This document shows, piece by piece, positions 33,957-45,845 of a stretch of 64,000 nucleotides of DNA. Under the pieces are notes generated by a model that worked only from the letters and a program-made list of their open reading frames with translations, made no database searches and had not been told where the DNA came from. This DNA is from Ficedula albicollis (taxonomy: Eukaryota; Chordata; Aves; Passeriformes; Muscicapidae), in the NCBI RefSeq assembly GCF_000247815.1, contig NC_021683.1:14215409-14279408 (forward strand), given 5' to 3'. Positions within the stretch are counted from its first letter, which is position 1. Every line of letters begins with the position of its first letter. The position numbers and the translations under genes are program-made.

Positions 33957-36900
33957 GTGAGCGGCTGCCGGCGGAGCGCTGGGCTGCGAGCGCGTTTGTG
34001 TGAGCTGAATGGCTGTTGCCTTTGCAGCTTGTGCGTGGAATGTGGGTTGAACACCGCGTCCCTCTGGCAGGGTGGTAGAGCAGCTGCATTGTGCTGAGGG
34101 GTTTCTGTGCGGCTGCAGAACCTCTTGTTTGTGTGCTGGTGTTTTTTAGTAACTGTGTGATCTGTTAAAAATACAATGAACCGGGTGATTTATGTAATGC
34201 GGTTTGCCCTTCGGGTGGCTGGTGTGCCCAGGGCTGTGTGGCAGAGGGCTCAGGGGTGCTGTTGTCTCAGGGCTGGTTCGGAATCGAACTGCTTCCACCC
34301 TTGGCTGCGGTTGGTGCCCGGCTCCCCAGTGCCCGTGTTTGCGGTTCGTGCCCCTCTGCGGTTCCTGCTGTGCACAAAATGGAGCTGCTCACACTCACAC
34401 GCGGCTGCTGTGCACCGCTGCCGTGTCGGGAGCCTCTCTCTGCGGGCGCTGCGCTGGTGTGAGCGCAAAGCCGGCGGGCTCGCTCCGAACAATGGCCCGG
34501 CTGCCGCGGGGCTCGGCCGAGGGGGCGGGCCCGCCGCGGCACTGCGGGCACAGCGGCGGCGTGTGCCCTGGAAACTCACCCCTTCGCTGCTTGAGCCGCG
34601 CTTGGGGAAAAATAAAAAAACTCATACGATTCTTCTCTACTTGCATAGCTTTGAAAAAAAAAATCACATTTTTTGTCCTGGCTTGCATAGTTTTTACAGT
34701 ATTCCTACTCATCCTAGCACAGGCGGGAGCGCTGAGCTGTGTGTGGGCGTCCTTTCATGTTTTAACCAACAGATCAACCGCTGCGAATGCACGTTAGGCA
34801 CGTCACTGAAATACTATTTCTGAGAAAGAAACCGTGTGCCAAGTTCTGGTTATCCAGTTGGTGGAAGGAGAAACGAAAACGAGGGAGAGAATTCATATAT
34901 GAGAGTGCTGATGTTTTTGTTTATTTTGGCTTTTAAAAATAAATGTAATGAATGTCAAACTACCAACAATAAGTAAACAAACATTGCAGGCTTTTTAAGC
35001 TGATGTGGAAACTGTCACTTTGTTCTGCACTTATATGCATATAAAGGATTTTAGTTTTTGTCACTTCAGATTTTCTGTTAGCAGCTCTTCTGTGACTTAC
35101 ATGGATTTTACGTGCTTATGTGTCCTGCCCTGGCACACATTGCTCGTAGGACCTTGTTTTCCACTGCCAAATATTTGAGAGAGAGCAGGGAACTAAGGCC
35201 TGCAGTACAAGTCAACGCTTTGCAGATTTTGAGGAAACTCTCATATAATTCTTATCTGACTGTGTCCTGTACTGGTGTTTCTTAAATTCTTCCATAAGCA
35301 AGGGCTTAGCATTTGTTTCTGATTTTTTTCAGTAGAAGTGACATGCATGGAAATATTTAGACGGCCACAATTATTGGAGCGAAATATTGAGTAACACTTC
35401 TTAGACTTCAAAACATTTTTCTGTTGTAATTTAGATAATATATCATATTTCAATATTTTCGCAATCATAGCACAGCTCCATTAAACTGAGGAGGCTGAAG
35501 TACTTGCAGTCAATCTGAAGAAATAATTATCACTTCTTAATTTAGCATCAGGTAAAATGTCATGTATGAGAAAATTTCCTTTCTATTAGGAAAATGTTAA
35601 ACAGTGTGAAATAGTGTTTAGGACTCTGTTGCCTTAATTATGTTGCAGGATGTTATCAGTGTGGGTCTTCAAAGGATAACTGATAGGTTTCAGTGATAAA
35701 CCCCTTCCCCCAGGCCCCCCACCCTCAAATGATGCACACCCCAGTGCTAAACCTGTAACACGAGAACAGTATTGTTCTGTTAAACACACTCGAGTTCCCT
35801 GAAAAATACTGACTCTGTTCCAATCCCCTTGGGTGGCTTTGTTTTGTTTTGGTTTTTTTGGTTGTTTTGTTTTTTTTGTTTTTTTTTTTTTTTTTAGGCC
35901 AAGCCTGGAAAGGTAATTATTGGAGAGACCCAAGTGTTCAGAAATGGATTTAGCTGGAATTCTGTATCACCTTAAGAACACACAAATTATCTGCGAGATA
36001 GTGGGGCTTCAGTGCTGTTACACTGACATATGAACAGGGAGACAAACGTGCACACAAGTCTGCTAAATTCTGACCTTTAAAGTTCAATAAACCTTTCTTG
36101 GAGTCATTTTTATTATGTCAGTGTCTCCATAAATGGAGTTAAAATCTCTAGTTCTGCAAAAGCTGTATCAAAAAGTCTAGCTTTTTGTAGGGTGAAGTGC
36201 AGGAGTTCAGATGTGCTACAGAAAGCAAAATAATTTGTTTATTCTGAGTCACAGGCAAGTTCCCCTTCACAAATTCACATTCTAATTTGGCAGGGTTTTT
36301 TGGGTCAGTAGAACTTTGGAACTTGGTTCTTCTCCACGTCTGGTTAAATTGAGGAGGCAGCTGGGGTTCTGTGCTACTGTTTGTTACAGTGGACATTGGT
36401 AAACTTGTAGTGACCTGTCTTAAAGAATTACATTTGAGAAATTACCTCCTGCCTTTTTCCCCCCACGATCATGCTTCAGCATGACTCCACTTTAATGTGT
36501 GTTGTTTAATCTCTTCCAGATCTCTGCCTAAACTTGCTTTGATTTGTGTTTTCAGTCTTAAACCTAATCAAAGCAACATGGTGTATTCCTTACTACTCTA
36601 AAAGATCTCAACTGCTCTTGGCACTACTGTAATGAGTTTTTTACTTTATCAGTGTTGGTTTTTAAAAATTGCTCGGAGTGGATTTTTGTTATATTCATAT
36701 TAAATGTGGCATTTCTTGTTTTACATTGTTGTTTTCTGGGGGAGCATTCTGCTGCCGCCTGCTTAGCTGATCAGAGGCACTGTATTCTCAAACTCCTGGG
36801 CCTGCAGTCAGTTCTTGCCTAGCTGGGCTGGGTTATTTGCATTTTGAATTAACGAGGTCCTTCTGTACCCACCCGGCCTTGTGTGCAGCGCTGGAGCTGA

Positions 36901-39900
36901 GTGTGCTGCAAATGCATCTGTTTTGCTTCAGGCTCTATTGTGCCTCTGAAGCTGCTCCTCTCTAAAGGAGCTGCTTTCAAATGCTGCTGAAACTGAATGC
37001 ATTCACAACCTACTGACGGTTTTAACTCATAATTATTTTTTTACAAGGAGAGGACGGAAAACTGGAAATGTCTGACTGATTTGACTGCTGACATTTGAAA
37101 GCTCTGAAGAGAAATCGTAATTCTATTTTAATTCAGCCTTCCTTTAATGCTCTCTACTTTTCCCCACCCCCTTCCTGTCAGTCTGGGGAAAAGTAGTGCA
37201 AAGCAATCACAACAGCTGTACATTTCAAGCTTGGTTTTTAACAACTGCATGAAGAAAAGGCTTAGTGAGTGATTTACAGCAGAATCTGGTTTTATTATGT
37301 TTAAATACAGTAACAGGACATAGTTTGCAGTACAGACTGAGTTTGAATAGTTATCTGAGGACAAAATGTGAGTTACTAAGTGTATTTTTTCTTCATAGGA
37401 CAGGAGTTTTGTCATAATTTGAAGTTACCTGAAAAATTTGTGTTTTGTTTTCCCAGGTTCCTGTTGCATGTAAATCATGTCCTTGTGGCTACATATTTAT
37501 CAGTCGAAAACTCCTGCACGCTAAACGTGCTGAGAGATCACCACCCATCACAGGTAATACTGGCAGGGGGGAGAGGGGAGCAGCAGTTCTTCCCCTTATT
37601 TCCTGGAGGCAGAAGATAGTATTTTACTTCTCTGTGTAAATTAACTGTTGTCAGTTCACTTTCCCTTGAATTGGTGAATTTGAACTTCGAATATGTGAAT
37701 TTTTCTTGAATTTTGAGGAGAGGAGGAAAGCTGGTGTTTCCAGTCTTCCTTTGTTACTCATGATGTTGGCATTTATTCTGTGTATGTTCTAGCTGCACAC
37801 ATCGATCACTATGCAAAATAGCCTCTTACAGAATGCTTTGTGTTAATCCTGTTTTGAAGCTAAATGTGTAGAGGTCCAAAAAGGATCTGATTTCAGAGCA
37901 CATGCTGGTTGAAGCTGGGTTTTCTGAAAATAAAAAAATGGTCATAATGTTTAATCTAAAACTGGGTGGATCTTGCTTCTCTCTCCATGATTAAATTAAA
38001 TAGTGCTTTTTTTGTGCCTAACTTATGTGTCTTTTGTTGGTGGACACAGTAAGAAGTCAGTCGAATGTACTTTCTGGCATGAATAACATTCTCCTTGTGT
38101 TCATTTATATCACTTCCTCCAGTAGTAGGAATTAGTCAGAAAAAGAGCTTGACAGGGAAGGTATATATTAAAAAAACAACAAAAAACCTGACCCAAACCC
38201 AACAATTATCTGGTCTATCATATGTATTTTTTAAAATCATCTACCAAACCTACAAAATGGAAGTCAGCTATTTGATGTTTTGTATCAATGTTTTGAAGGA
38301 CAGCTGTAGATTGCCACTTGTAGGAATTAGGTGACATTATGCATTTATGAACTGAACTTTCAAGGTGGAGGAGGTTAAGAAATGTCTGTGGTAGATTATA
38401 AGTGTTGATCAATTTTCTTTCCTCTTCCTGCTTTTTTTTGATAAAGTAGTTACCAAATGAAGCTGAAGGCCATAATCTGGTTGTATAATTCAGCTTTGTA
38501 CAGAGGAAATGCACCAGGGAAGGCAAAATGAATATATGCTGGGAGCCATCCTGCTGGAAAGCAGCTCTGGAAAGTGCTTTCTGCTCTGACTGTGACCAAG
38601 CACTGGCAAAGGTTGTCCCAGAGGTTGAGTTTCCACCCTTGGAGGCACTCAAAAGCCCTCAGGACGTGGTCCTGGGCAGCTGACTCTTGGTGGCCATGTG
38701 TGAGCAGGGGTTAGACAGGATCTGAAGAGGTTCCCCTGCCACCTCACCCCGGCTGTGACACTGAAATACAGGTTCTGTATGAGCATTAGTGGCTGCACCC
38801 TGCTGTCCAGCTTGTGCTTCGTGTCTGTACAAGATCAATGGGACAACTGCAGCCAGAGGAAATCAGTTCCCCAGAGAGATACAGTAGGAGACTGTGTGTG
38901 TCTATATTGTGCTCCTAAGGGAACCACAACTTCTCCTGGAAAAAGTTGTTCAGTATTTTCAGCAGTACAACTACTGTGCTGCAGCCTTACAAATGTGCAG
39001 CTAATCCATGACTGTGCTGTGGTGACTGTACTATATTTGGTACCCAAGCTCATTAATTCATACTTAGCTTCCAGATAAAACTCATGTAAATACTCCTTTC
39101 TTTTAATGGCTTTGGTGTTTAGGAAGGCCATACTCCTGTTCAGCAGTGAGCATGAGGAGGCCTTGTCACAGGTTGGATGTGGTGGGACACGGTCACTGTG
39201 TTGTGTGGTGTTTACTGACAGCATTTGATTTGTCTGAGCAGCAGCAATGATCTCATTGTTAGTGTCATAAGAAGCCCAGGTGCTGTGGTGTTTGCTGCAT
39301 GATCAACTTTTGCTAGTGGAACAGATACAGTGGGGTGTCTTAAAGGCTGTGGTGTGTGCAGTTTGTGTTCATCTTATTTGGGAAACAGCTTCCTGTGTAC
39401 CAGCAAACATCTCGTGCTGCAAAATGCATTTGAAGTAATTAAAGGGTTGATCCTTGGAATGAAGAAGTGAAGTGTCCTTCTGGATCTGGCACCTTAATTT
39501 CTGCATGGATATCGTGCAGATGCAATTGTTCTGTAAAGGTATAGGCATCTGACCACTTGAAAGAAAAAGGTTGATTGGGGAAGGGGGTAAGCATTAAGAG
39601 TAAATTAAGAACAAAGGTGAGAACAGCCCTGGATCATGCCATTTCTGTTCATTTGCACAGAAAACAAGAGTGAGGCCAAAAGGAGGCGGACAGAGAGAGT
39701 TAAGCGAGAGAAGATAAACTCTGCAGTAAATAAAGACTTAGAAAACCGAAAAAGATCCAGGTCTAACAGCCATTCAGATCATAGCAGACGAGGAAGAGGA
39801 AGACCTAAGAGTGCCTCAGCAAAAAAGCACGAGGAAGAAAGAGGTATGAGAGCTGGAGAAATCTGTTCGTTGGATTTTCTATTTGTATCTTTTTTAATCA

Positions 39901-42900
39901 GTAAACCTTTATACAATTCAAACCATTCAACTAGACTAGTTCATCCAGTACCTGATACCTTAATGTGGGGAAGGGACTGATTTGCATGTATAGAGACCTC
40001 TGGTTTTATGTTTCAGTGTCTGGTGAAACTAACTACAAAGATCTAAATCTGTATTTTTAGCCACTGTATCAAGTTTCAACATGTAGGTTGAAAGCCATTG
40101 GACTGAAGTGTTCAGTAGGTTTTTTATTTTGGTTGTTTTTTTGTTTGTTTTTTTTTTTTTTAAGGTGCTGCTGCTCTGTATCACAAAGACAAACCATATA
40201 ATGATATCTGTTGTCAGAGAGGGGATTAGGATGACTGGATTACTTTAAAAGTTTCTTGAAACCTTTTGGAGGGCCAAAGTAAAAAGGGCATCTTGAATCA
40301 CTACTATGACCTGAATTTTGGTCCCATATTTCTGGAGGAAAGAATTCCTCCTTGCCTGTTAAGGTTCCTTGGTGACCTGCTGTTCTTAATCATTATACAG
40401 TAAAGAGGCTGTTTCTTAGCTAGAGTAATTCTAGAACCCCACAAGAGTGTAACTGTCACTTAGGGCTCCTCTTGTTTTAAGAGCCTATTTACACTGCATT
40501 TGCTAGCTGTGTTTTTGGAGATCGTAATTTTAGACCTGAATTATGAATCCAAAACTTAGCATGGGCTTCAGAAGGTTGGAAGGCAGATAAAAGGGGAATA
40601 AAGAGACTTCATACAAATATTCAGCAGCTATTGTTTCTAAACCTCCTGAAGTCTTGAACTATATCATGTGGCATAACTCAGAAATGCAGTTATTTCTTCC
40701 TTTCTACCTTAAAAAAAAGGGTGTTAATCCGTGTTGAAAATTCCTTTAATTTCTGACTTTTCAAAGTCAATTTTGATATCTCTGCTGTTTAATGTAAATC
40801 TGTTTCCTAATGTTTCTTTTATGTAAAAACCAAGTATAAATTTGGATTTGTTGGCAGTTTTTTAGTGCTTTCAATGTGGGAAGAAGAGGTTTAATTTAAT
40901 TTCTGTGTATTTTCCAGATGGCAATTGTTTTACTGTAATAGAAATGCACTTTGTAGTATCTAATCTCCTCCCTTTTGCATATGGCTTGTTGATGTGTGTA
41001 GCTTCCCTATTTGTAACTGACCCAAGCTGGACTTTGGTATCTTTAGGATCCTTCCTAGGCATTTAGCTGCCAGTCCAGTTCACAAACAGCCTTGGTTTTA
41101 AAATTCCAGCAAGCTGGTTGGGTTGCCCTGTAAAAGTGAATCTTCTTTTCTGTCCCCTGACAAAGAGAAAAGCAACCTAAGCAACCAAAAGAAAACATCC
41201 ATTTTCTTAAGACATGTTTCATAGTTTCCAGAAAGCAAGAATTGGACAGCAGGAGGCATATTTAGAGAACATGCTTTCCTATCCAAAACTAGGCTAAATG
41301 TTTCTAACCTCTTGCTGAAACTCCAAAGTGTGACAATACTGCAGTGCTTTGAGGCAGAAGACTGAGGCAGAGATCTGGATATAGTGGGATCTTGGCATAA
41401 GAGTGTGCATGGTGTGCCTTTTCTTGGTGTTTTTTTAAAGTTTTATCTTACTTGATAAGATTACCTTCATCATCTGTGCTGTTTTTACCAGCCCTTTTCC
41501 TTGATCTTGTGATGGCTCTTTCTTCCTCAGCCTCTTGTGCAGGGATTTGGCTCACACCCATTTGTCATTGTCTTTGCCCCAGTGCAGCTCATCTTATTGT
41601 TGAGGAGTAAGTAGGCTTAGAATTACTTCTGGTTATGTCAGACTCTAGTATGTGTAGACCACTGTGATGATTATCAGGCAGATTAAAAAAAAATTGATAT
41701 ATAAGGCTGCCATGGCTATAAAAATAAATTCAGCAGGGAACTCATCCTTTTTTTAAGTAATTACTAAATCAAGTTAACATTTTTCTCTCACTTTTCAAGT
41801 TGCTTACAAAATTTAATCTACTATGTGTGGAGTAATTAGCAGAAATGTTAGAAATATTATTCCTTTACCTGCTGCTTGATAGTGTTATGTATATTAAGCA
41901 ACTGTAATTCTGCTAGAGTTAAGATGGTTTTTGTCTGAGTGGTTGCTAGTCCTTGTAGCAGTCTGTGTGTGTTGGAAGTCAGCTCTGGAGTGCAAGATGT
42001 CAGTATCTTATTTCCTTGTCTGTTGCATGTCTTGAGGATATTTTGGGTATGTGTTACTTGCCAGAGGTTGTGCTTTTGCCCCAAAGACTTGAAAATAAGT
42101 CACTGCTTGCATGGTTATATTAAGAACCAAATACTTGGTTCCTAATCCCTTTGTAGATAGAAAAAGAGGCAGACAGAAAACACCTCAGTTGTATTAACAT
42201 GGAAGAAGATAATTTGTACATTTGAAGAACATCCAGCCGTGAAAATTCCTTCCTATAGACCCTGATGACATCTGTAGCTTTGCTTCCTTGCTTGCCATGC
42301 AATTCCATGCACAGTGTGCTTGTTCCCAGTTGTCTGTGCCTTTGACTGGCTCTTTTGTGTCCTTCGTGACTGGCTTACATTAAAGCAAAGAGCTGCAGCA
42401 ATTAAGAATAGAATAAGCAAAAAGGCTTTTCAAAACAAGCTATTTTCCCTGCAGATTTAGCAAGAAGGAATGGAGGGGGAGGAAAGAGGAAGCAAATGTA
42501 GATGGAGGGGATATGGCAGTACTGGGACCCAGAAAATTATCCTGTCACATGTTTCAGAGCCATGTGATGACCCTGGAAAACAGGAACTTCTCCCTGCAAC
42601 CTTGGCTTGTCAAAATTTTCATTGATTTCTTTGTCAGATGTACTACAATGTATTTTGAAAGTACAAACACTCCATTATAATTTGACTCTGATTTTGTTGT
42701 GGAGATATGTTCTTTGTTTTACTGTGTGGGACTGTGACACACAGCTAGACTGGTTCCCAGGTTGCCTTGATATCTGAGTAATAACCCTGCTTGTGTTTGT
42801 TTGTAAAGCAAACAAAAACCCTTATATACTGGAGGAAGTGGTATTGGTTATTCTGAAAAGGTTACCAGCAGTCAGGTCCCAGTAAGAGTAGTAGACTTGC

Positions 42901-45430
42901 TAAAGCAAACCAAATCTTCATAAAGTTATATACATACATTTCAGTATCCTTATAAAACTTAAGCTGAATGCATTTTCTTGATGCAAGTTTTCTTTTTCTA
43001 GTGTTTTCCAGCTGCATTACTCACACATTTTCTTGCCCAGTGTGCATATTTGAAGTAACTTGCTATCTTGAAAGATGAATCCGTACAAAATGTGTGAAGG
43101 AATCATATATGTGATTTATACAGTGATTTTATATATGTGATTTTAACAGTGATTTATAATCACTGTTTTAAAGGCTGCAGTATAAGGGGGTTGCAGGAGA
43201 TCTGGAGTTTCCAGAGACGTGATCCAGAAAAACTAGTTTTGCCTAAATAGCCTTTTAGTTGTTTAGCAACCCCCGTAGTTTTTAATGTCTTACTGTCTTG
43301 TAGAAACACAATACTGTTTTTCTTTTGCTCATAATAGAGAAATGAGTCAAAACTACTCTCAGGTAAGACTGAAGTAGAAAGTTTTCAGGGTGTGTGTGTA
43401 AGCTGTGATATCCTAGGAGTATTGCATGATAAAATATCATGCTGGTGTGAGCTCTTCACTTGTTACTGATGAGAATTACAATTGTCCTGAGTGTGTGTGA
43501 AGCTTGCATACCTGTGTTAATCCCTCTTAGTCTTTGATATCAAGATTTCAGTAAGCTGAAGTCTCAGAATAAGGCTGATCTGGGAGGAAGGGAAACTAAG
43601 AAGTCCACAGTCTGTTAACAGCATCAGGGTGTGGTGCAGGGGGATTATTTTTACTTTTGCTGGCTGCTGATATGTTCAAGTTGTGGCTAGATTCGTTTGG
43701 ATCAGGAAGTATGAAACAAGGGGTGGGGCTTAGATATGAAAATAGAAAAGGTTAATGTGGAATAACCAGTGTGTGTAGTGTCTGTGCTCAGAACAACTCC
43801 CAGCATTGTTAATTTTTAAATGGTGAGAGGGAGGAAGTGGAGCAACCCAGAGTGTACATACAGAAGCTGATTTGTCTTAAACTGCAGAGTAGGACTGGCA
43901 GCAAAACTCACTTTCAAACTCATTTCAAGCTCAATACACTGGAGGATATTGCCTCGCATGGCCAGGACGTCAGCAAAAAGCTGGTTTCTGCTGTTTCTGT
44001 ATCAGTATTACATCAGTACACAGTGGTAAAGGATTTTGGAGCTTCTCCCACATAACTGTTGATTTCACATGGGAGGCAGTCTGCTGGAGCTCTCTCCATA
44101 GCTGTGACACAAATGTGAAGCCAAATCTAAAACCATTGTTGCGAATGTGAGCCCATTGAAGGGTAACCGTGTGGGTAGGTGGAGGTAGGAGATGCTGGGG
44201 TTTTTTTCCTAATGGTGCTTTTCCTGTGCTCCTTTTCTTTGCCTTTCCCATGCTAGTTGAGGTGTCTTGGTGGAGCAGTTGCCAGTGTGGACATATGTGA
44301 CTGACTGTGTGTTAGTGAGACAGAGGGGTCTCTCAGGTGTGCTTTGTGTTGTGACTGTAAATGAGTCCAGGCCACTGTGGAACCTGGGTTAGAAGTGGAG
44401 TTCCACAGCTGAAAGGTCTGAATCTATTTCTCTTTTCCTTCTGTCTACAAGCCTGGTCTTCTGCTGACAACTGTTTCTTCATTGGCTTTATTTTCTTAAG
44501 AATTTGTGTCAGCTACCTATGGCTAGCTAAACACTGGGATAGAGCTAGCCATGATCTGGAGGAGGTGGTATTTATGAAAGTGAAAACTTCTCAAATTGAA
44601 TTATTTTATGAATTTTTGTAGTGTAACTTAGTTTATGTGAGCACTGCAGTACAAAATGTTTTGATGGCTTCCTGCTGTGTGTCTGTGGCATTGAAGCAAG
44701 CCAAATCAGCACAGGGAACTCATGGGCTTTTACTTGCTCAGTGAGGTGTTAGGTTTGTTCTACAGCTGGGATAAAATGGAAAGTCTGTAGTGTAGGAAGT
44801 CCAGAAATGTGCATGATGATAAATTTGGAACCTGACTTCATCCAAGTATCTGCTCTTCCGCCTTTGCCTTGGACACTGTCATTAAACCCATGGGTTTCTT
44901 GCATGTAGTTGTAAAGTTAGGGGGCAAATCTTGTGTTTGATGAGGGTGTTGTGAAATAACTTTGTTTTCTTGGATGTGAGGTGGTTATGTAAAAGAAAAA
45001 AACCCAAACCACTAAAACCAAAAAAAAAAACCTGAAGGAACACTTGAATACTTGTTTATCTTTATGTTAACGACTCATTCTTCCTTTGTTAAAGAAATTC
45101 AGTCATGCTTTTGACTGACTCATTCTGTGGCTCTTCCAGCACCTTTGTGTGCCTCTATTACTTCCTCCTTTTTCTCACTCCCTCTGTGCATAGGAGTTGA
45201 TTGTCTAACTTCAATTCTACTACTTCATATAATTTATTAATTTCTGTGTAACTTGCATTAACTCCAAATAATGGAAAAATCATCTAATAGTGACTTTTTT
45301 TTCTTCTACAGAGAAACAAGAAAAAGAAGTTGACATGTATGCTAACCTTTCAGATGAAAAGGCCTTCGTATTTTCAGTGGCCTTGGCGGAAATAAACAGA
45401 AAAATTATCAATCAAAGACTTATTCTGTAA
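33891..45430 (+). CDS. C16orf87: UPF0547 zinc-ribbon protein, C16orf87 orthologue (4 exons, 154 aa)
   Basis: The CDS joins 33891-33956, 37457-37553, 39661-39843 and 45312-45430; all introns are GT-AG with matching phases. The total of 154 codons equals the human protein, which it closely resembles. The N-terminal zinc ribbon uses Cys16, Cys19, Cys27, Cys30 and Cys32 (CPEC...CKSCPC). Exon 3 encodes a very basic central region with nuclear-signal-like clusters ([12 protein letters not shown], about 61-72) and an AT-hook-like RGRGRPK (98-104). The C-terminal helix-like tail ([20 protein letters not shown]) is the most conserved part by eye. The molecular role is not established; I recall proteomic links to HDAC1/2-MIER complexes but cannot check them. 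It lies downstream of a promoter set between two minisatellites. Confidence 0.96.
33957..37456 (+). other. C16orf87: C16orf87 intron 1
   Basis: A 3.5-kb intron. Its first 0.65 kb is GC-rich and continues the promoter CpG block. A T-rich simple stretch (about 35840-35895) ends in a run of about 18 T. Nothing else is recognised. Confidence 0.9.
37457..37553 (+). CDS. C16orf87: C16orf87 exon 2 (residues 23-54)
   Basis: It encodes [20 protein letters not shown] through SPPIT plus one base of Glu55. The acceptor is ttcccag|GTTCC and the donor CACAG|gtaat. It supplies Cys27, Cys30 and Cys32 of the zinc ribbon. Confidence 0.96.
37554..39660 (+). other. C16orf87: C16orf87 intron 2
   Basis: A 2.1-kb intron holding a CR1 LINE 3' fragment (about 38565-38760) in the same orientation as the gene. 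Confidence 0.9.
38565..38760 (+). mobile_element. CR1 LINE, 5'-truncated 3' end
   Basis: This stretch closely follows the CR1 3' region as I remember it. In order it has GTGACCAAGCACTGG, a CAGAGGTTG segment, CTTGGAGGCACTCAAAA, ACGTGGTCCTGGGCAGC, TGAGCAGGGGTTAGACAGGA and TCTGAAGAGGTTCCCCTGCC. It is diverged and lacks a clear terminal ATTCTRTG repeat. CR1 is the main LINE of birds and other reptiles, which supports the avian reading. Edges are approximate. Confidence 0.75.
39661..39843 (+). CDS. C16orf87: C16orf87 exon 3 (residues 55-115, basic region)
   Basis: It encodes [20 protein letters not shown] through KHEEER and one base of Glu116. The acceptor is ttgcacag|AAAAC and the donor AAAGAG|gtatg. 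Length is 183 nt. Confidence 0.96.
39844..45311 (+). other. C16orf87: C16orf87 intron 3
   Basis: A 5.5-kb AT-rich intron with T-rich simple sequence near 40120-40162 and an A-rich stretch near 44993-45030. No exon candidates or mobile elements are recognised. Confidence 0.9.
45312..45430 (+). CDS. C16orf87: C16orf87 exon 4 (residues 116-154 and stop)
   Basis: It completes Glu116, encodes [20 protein letters not shown] through NQRLIL and stops at TAA 45428-45430. The acceptor is ttctacag|AGAAAC. Confidence 0.96.
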
Positions 45431-45739
45431 CTTGTGAGCACAATCTGATGCAGTTTTATGCAGGATGGCTAGCAGATTTCCAAGGTGCCATGGACTCTCG
45501 GAAAGTGTGTTGTCTGCACCAACAAGGACCATAACATTTCCTGTTAAATTTCTACTCCTGTTCTTGGAAATCGAATTCTGTCTCTACGAGTCAGAAGGAA
45601 AGTGGTCACAAGATTGTGCAGTGAAAAATCAGAGAGCCTTGAAGAAAATGCTAGACAAGTACACAGAGAGACTGCACCCATTCCAGAGCACTTCTTTTGA
45701 ATTTGCTGCCAGAAATGCAATATTCTAAATATTTTCAGA

Positions 45740-45745
45740 AATAAA
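45740..45745 (+). terminator. C16orf87: Candidate C16orf87 polyadenylation signal AATAAA
   Basis: A canonical hexamer 310 nt after the stop codon. Confidence 0.5.
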
Positions 45746-45824
45746 TGATTTTCCTTTAAAATTATATATTTCAGATTTTTCAGCTATATTGCAGTTTATG
45801 TATGTACAGTTCACATAACTTTTT

Positions 45825-45830
45825 AATAAA
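45825..45830 (+). terminator. C16orf87: Second candidate C16orf87 polyadenylation signal AATAAA
   Basis: A canonical hexamer about 395 nt after the stop codon. Confidence 0.5.
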
Positions 45831-45845
45831 TTGATATTCCAGTAT

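Larger units (their letters stand above)
45431..45845 (+). other. C16orf87: C16orf87 proximal 3'UTR
   Basis: An AT-rich tail after the stop with two AATAAA hexamers, at 45740-45745 and 45825-45830. A longer 3'UTR cannot be excluded. Confidence 0.6.

Noticed and set aside
32025..34097. 690-codon open frame on the plus strand and 580-codon frame in another plus frame
   Set aside because: Both are produced by tandem units of 51 and 39 bp, which are multiples of three and lack stops in several frames. The only coding part is C16orf87 exon 1. The in-frame overlap is reported as a finding.
34176..34823. 200-codon frames in the start of C16orf87 intron 1
   Set aside because: They lie in the GC-rich continuation of the promoter island, in two overlapping frames, and match no family.
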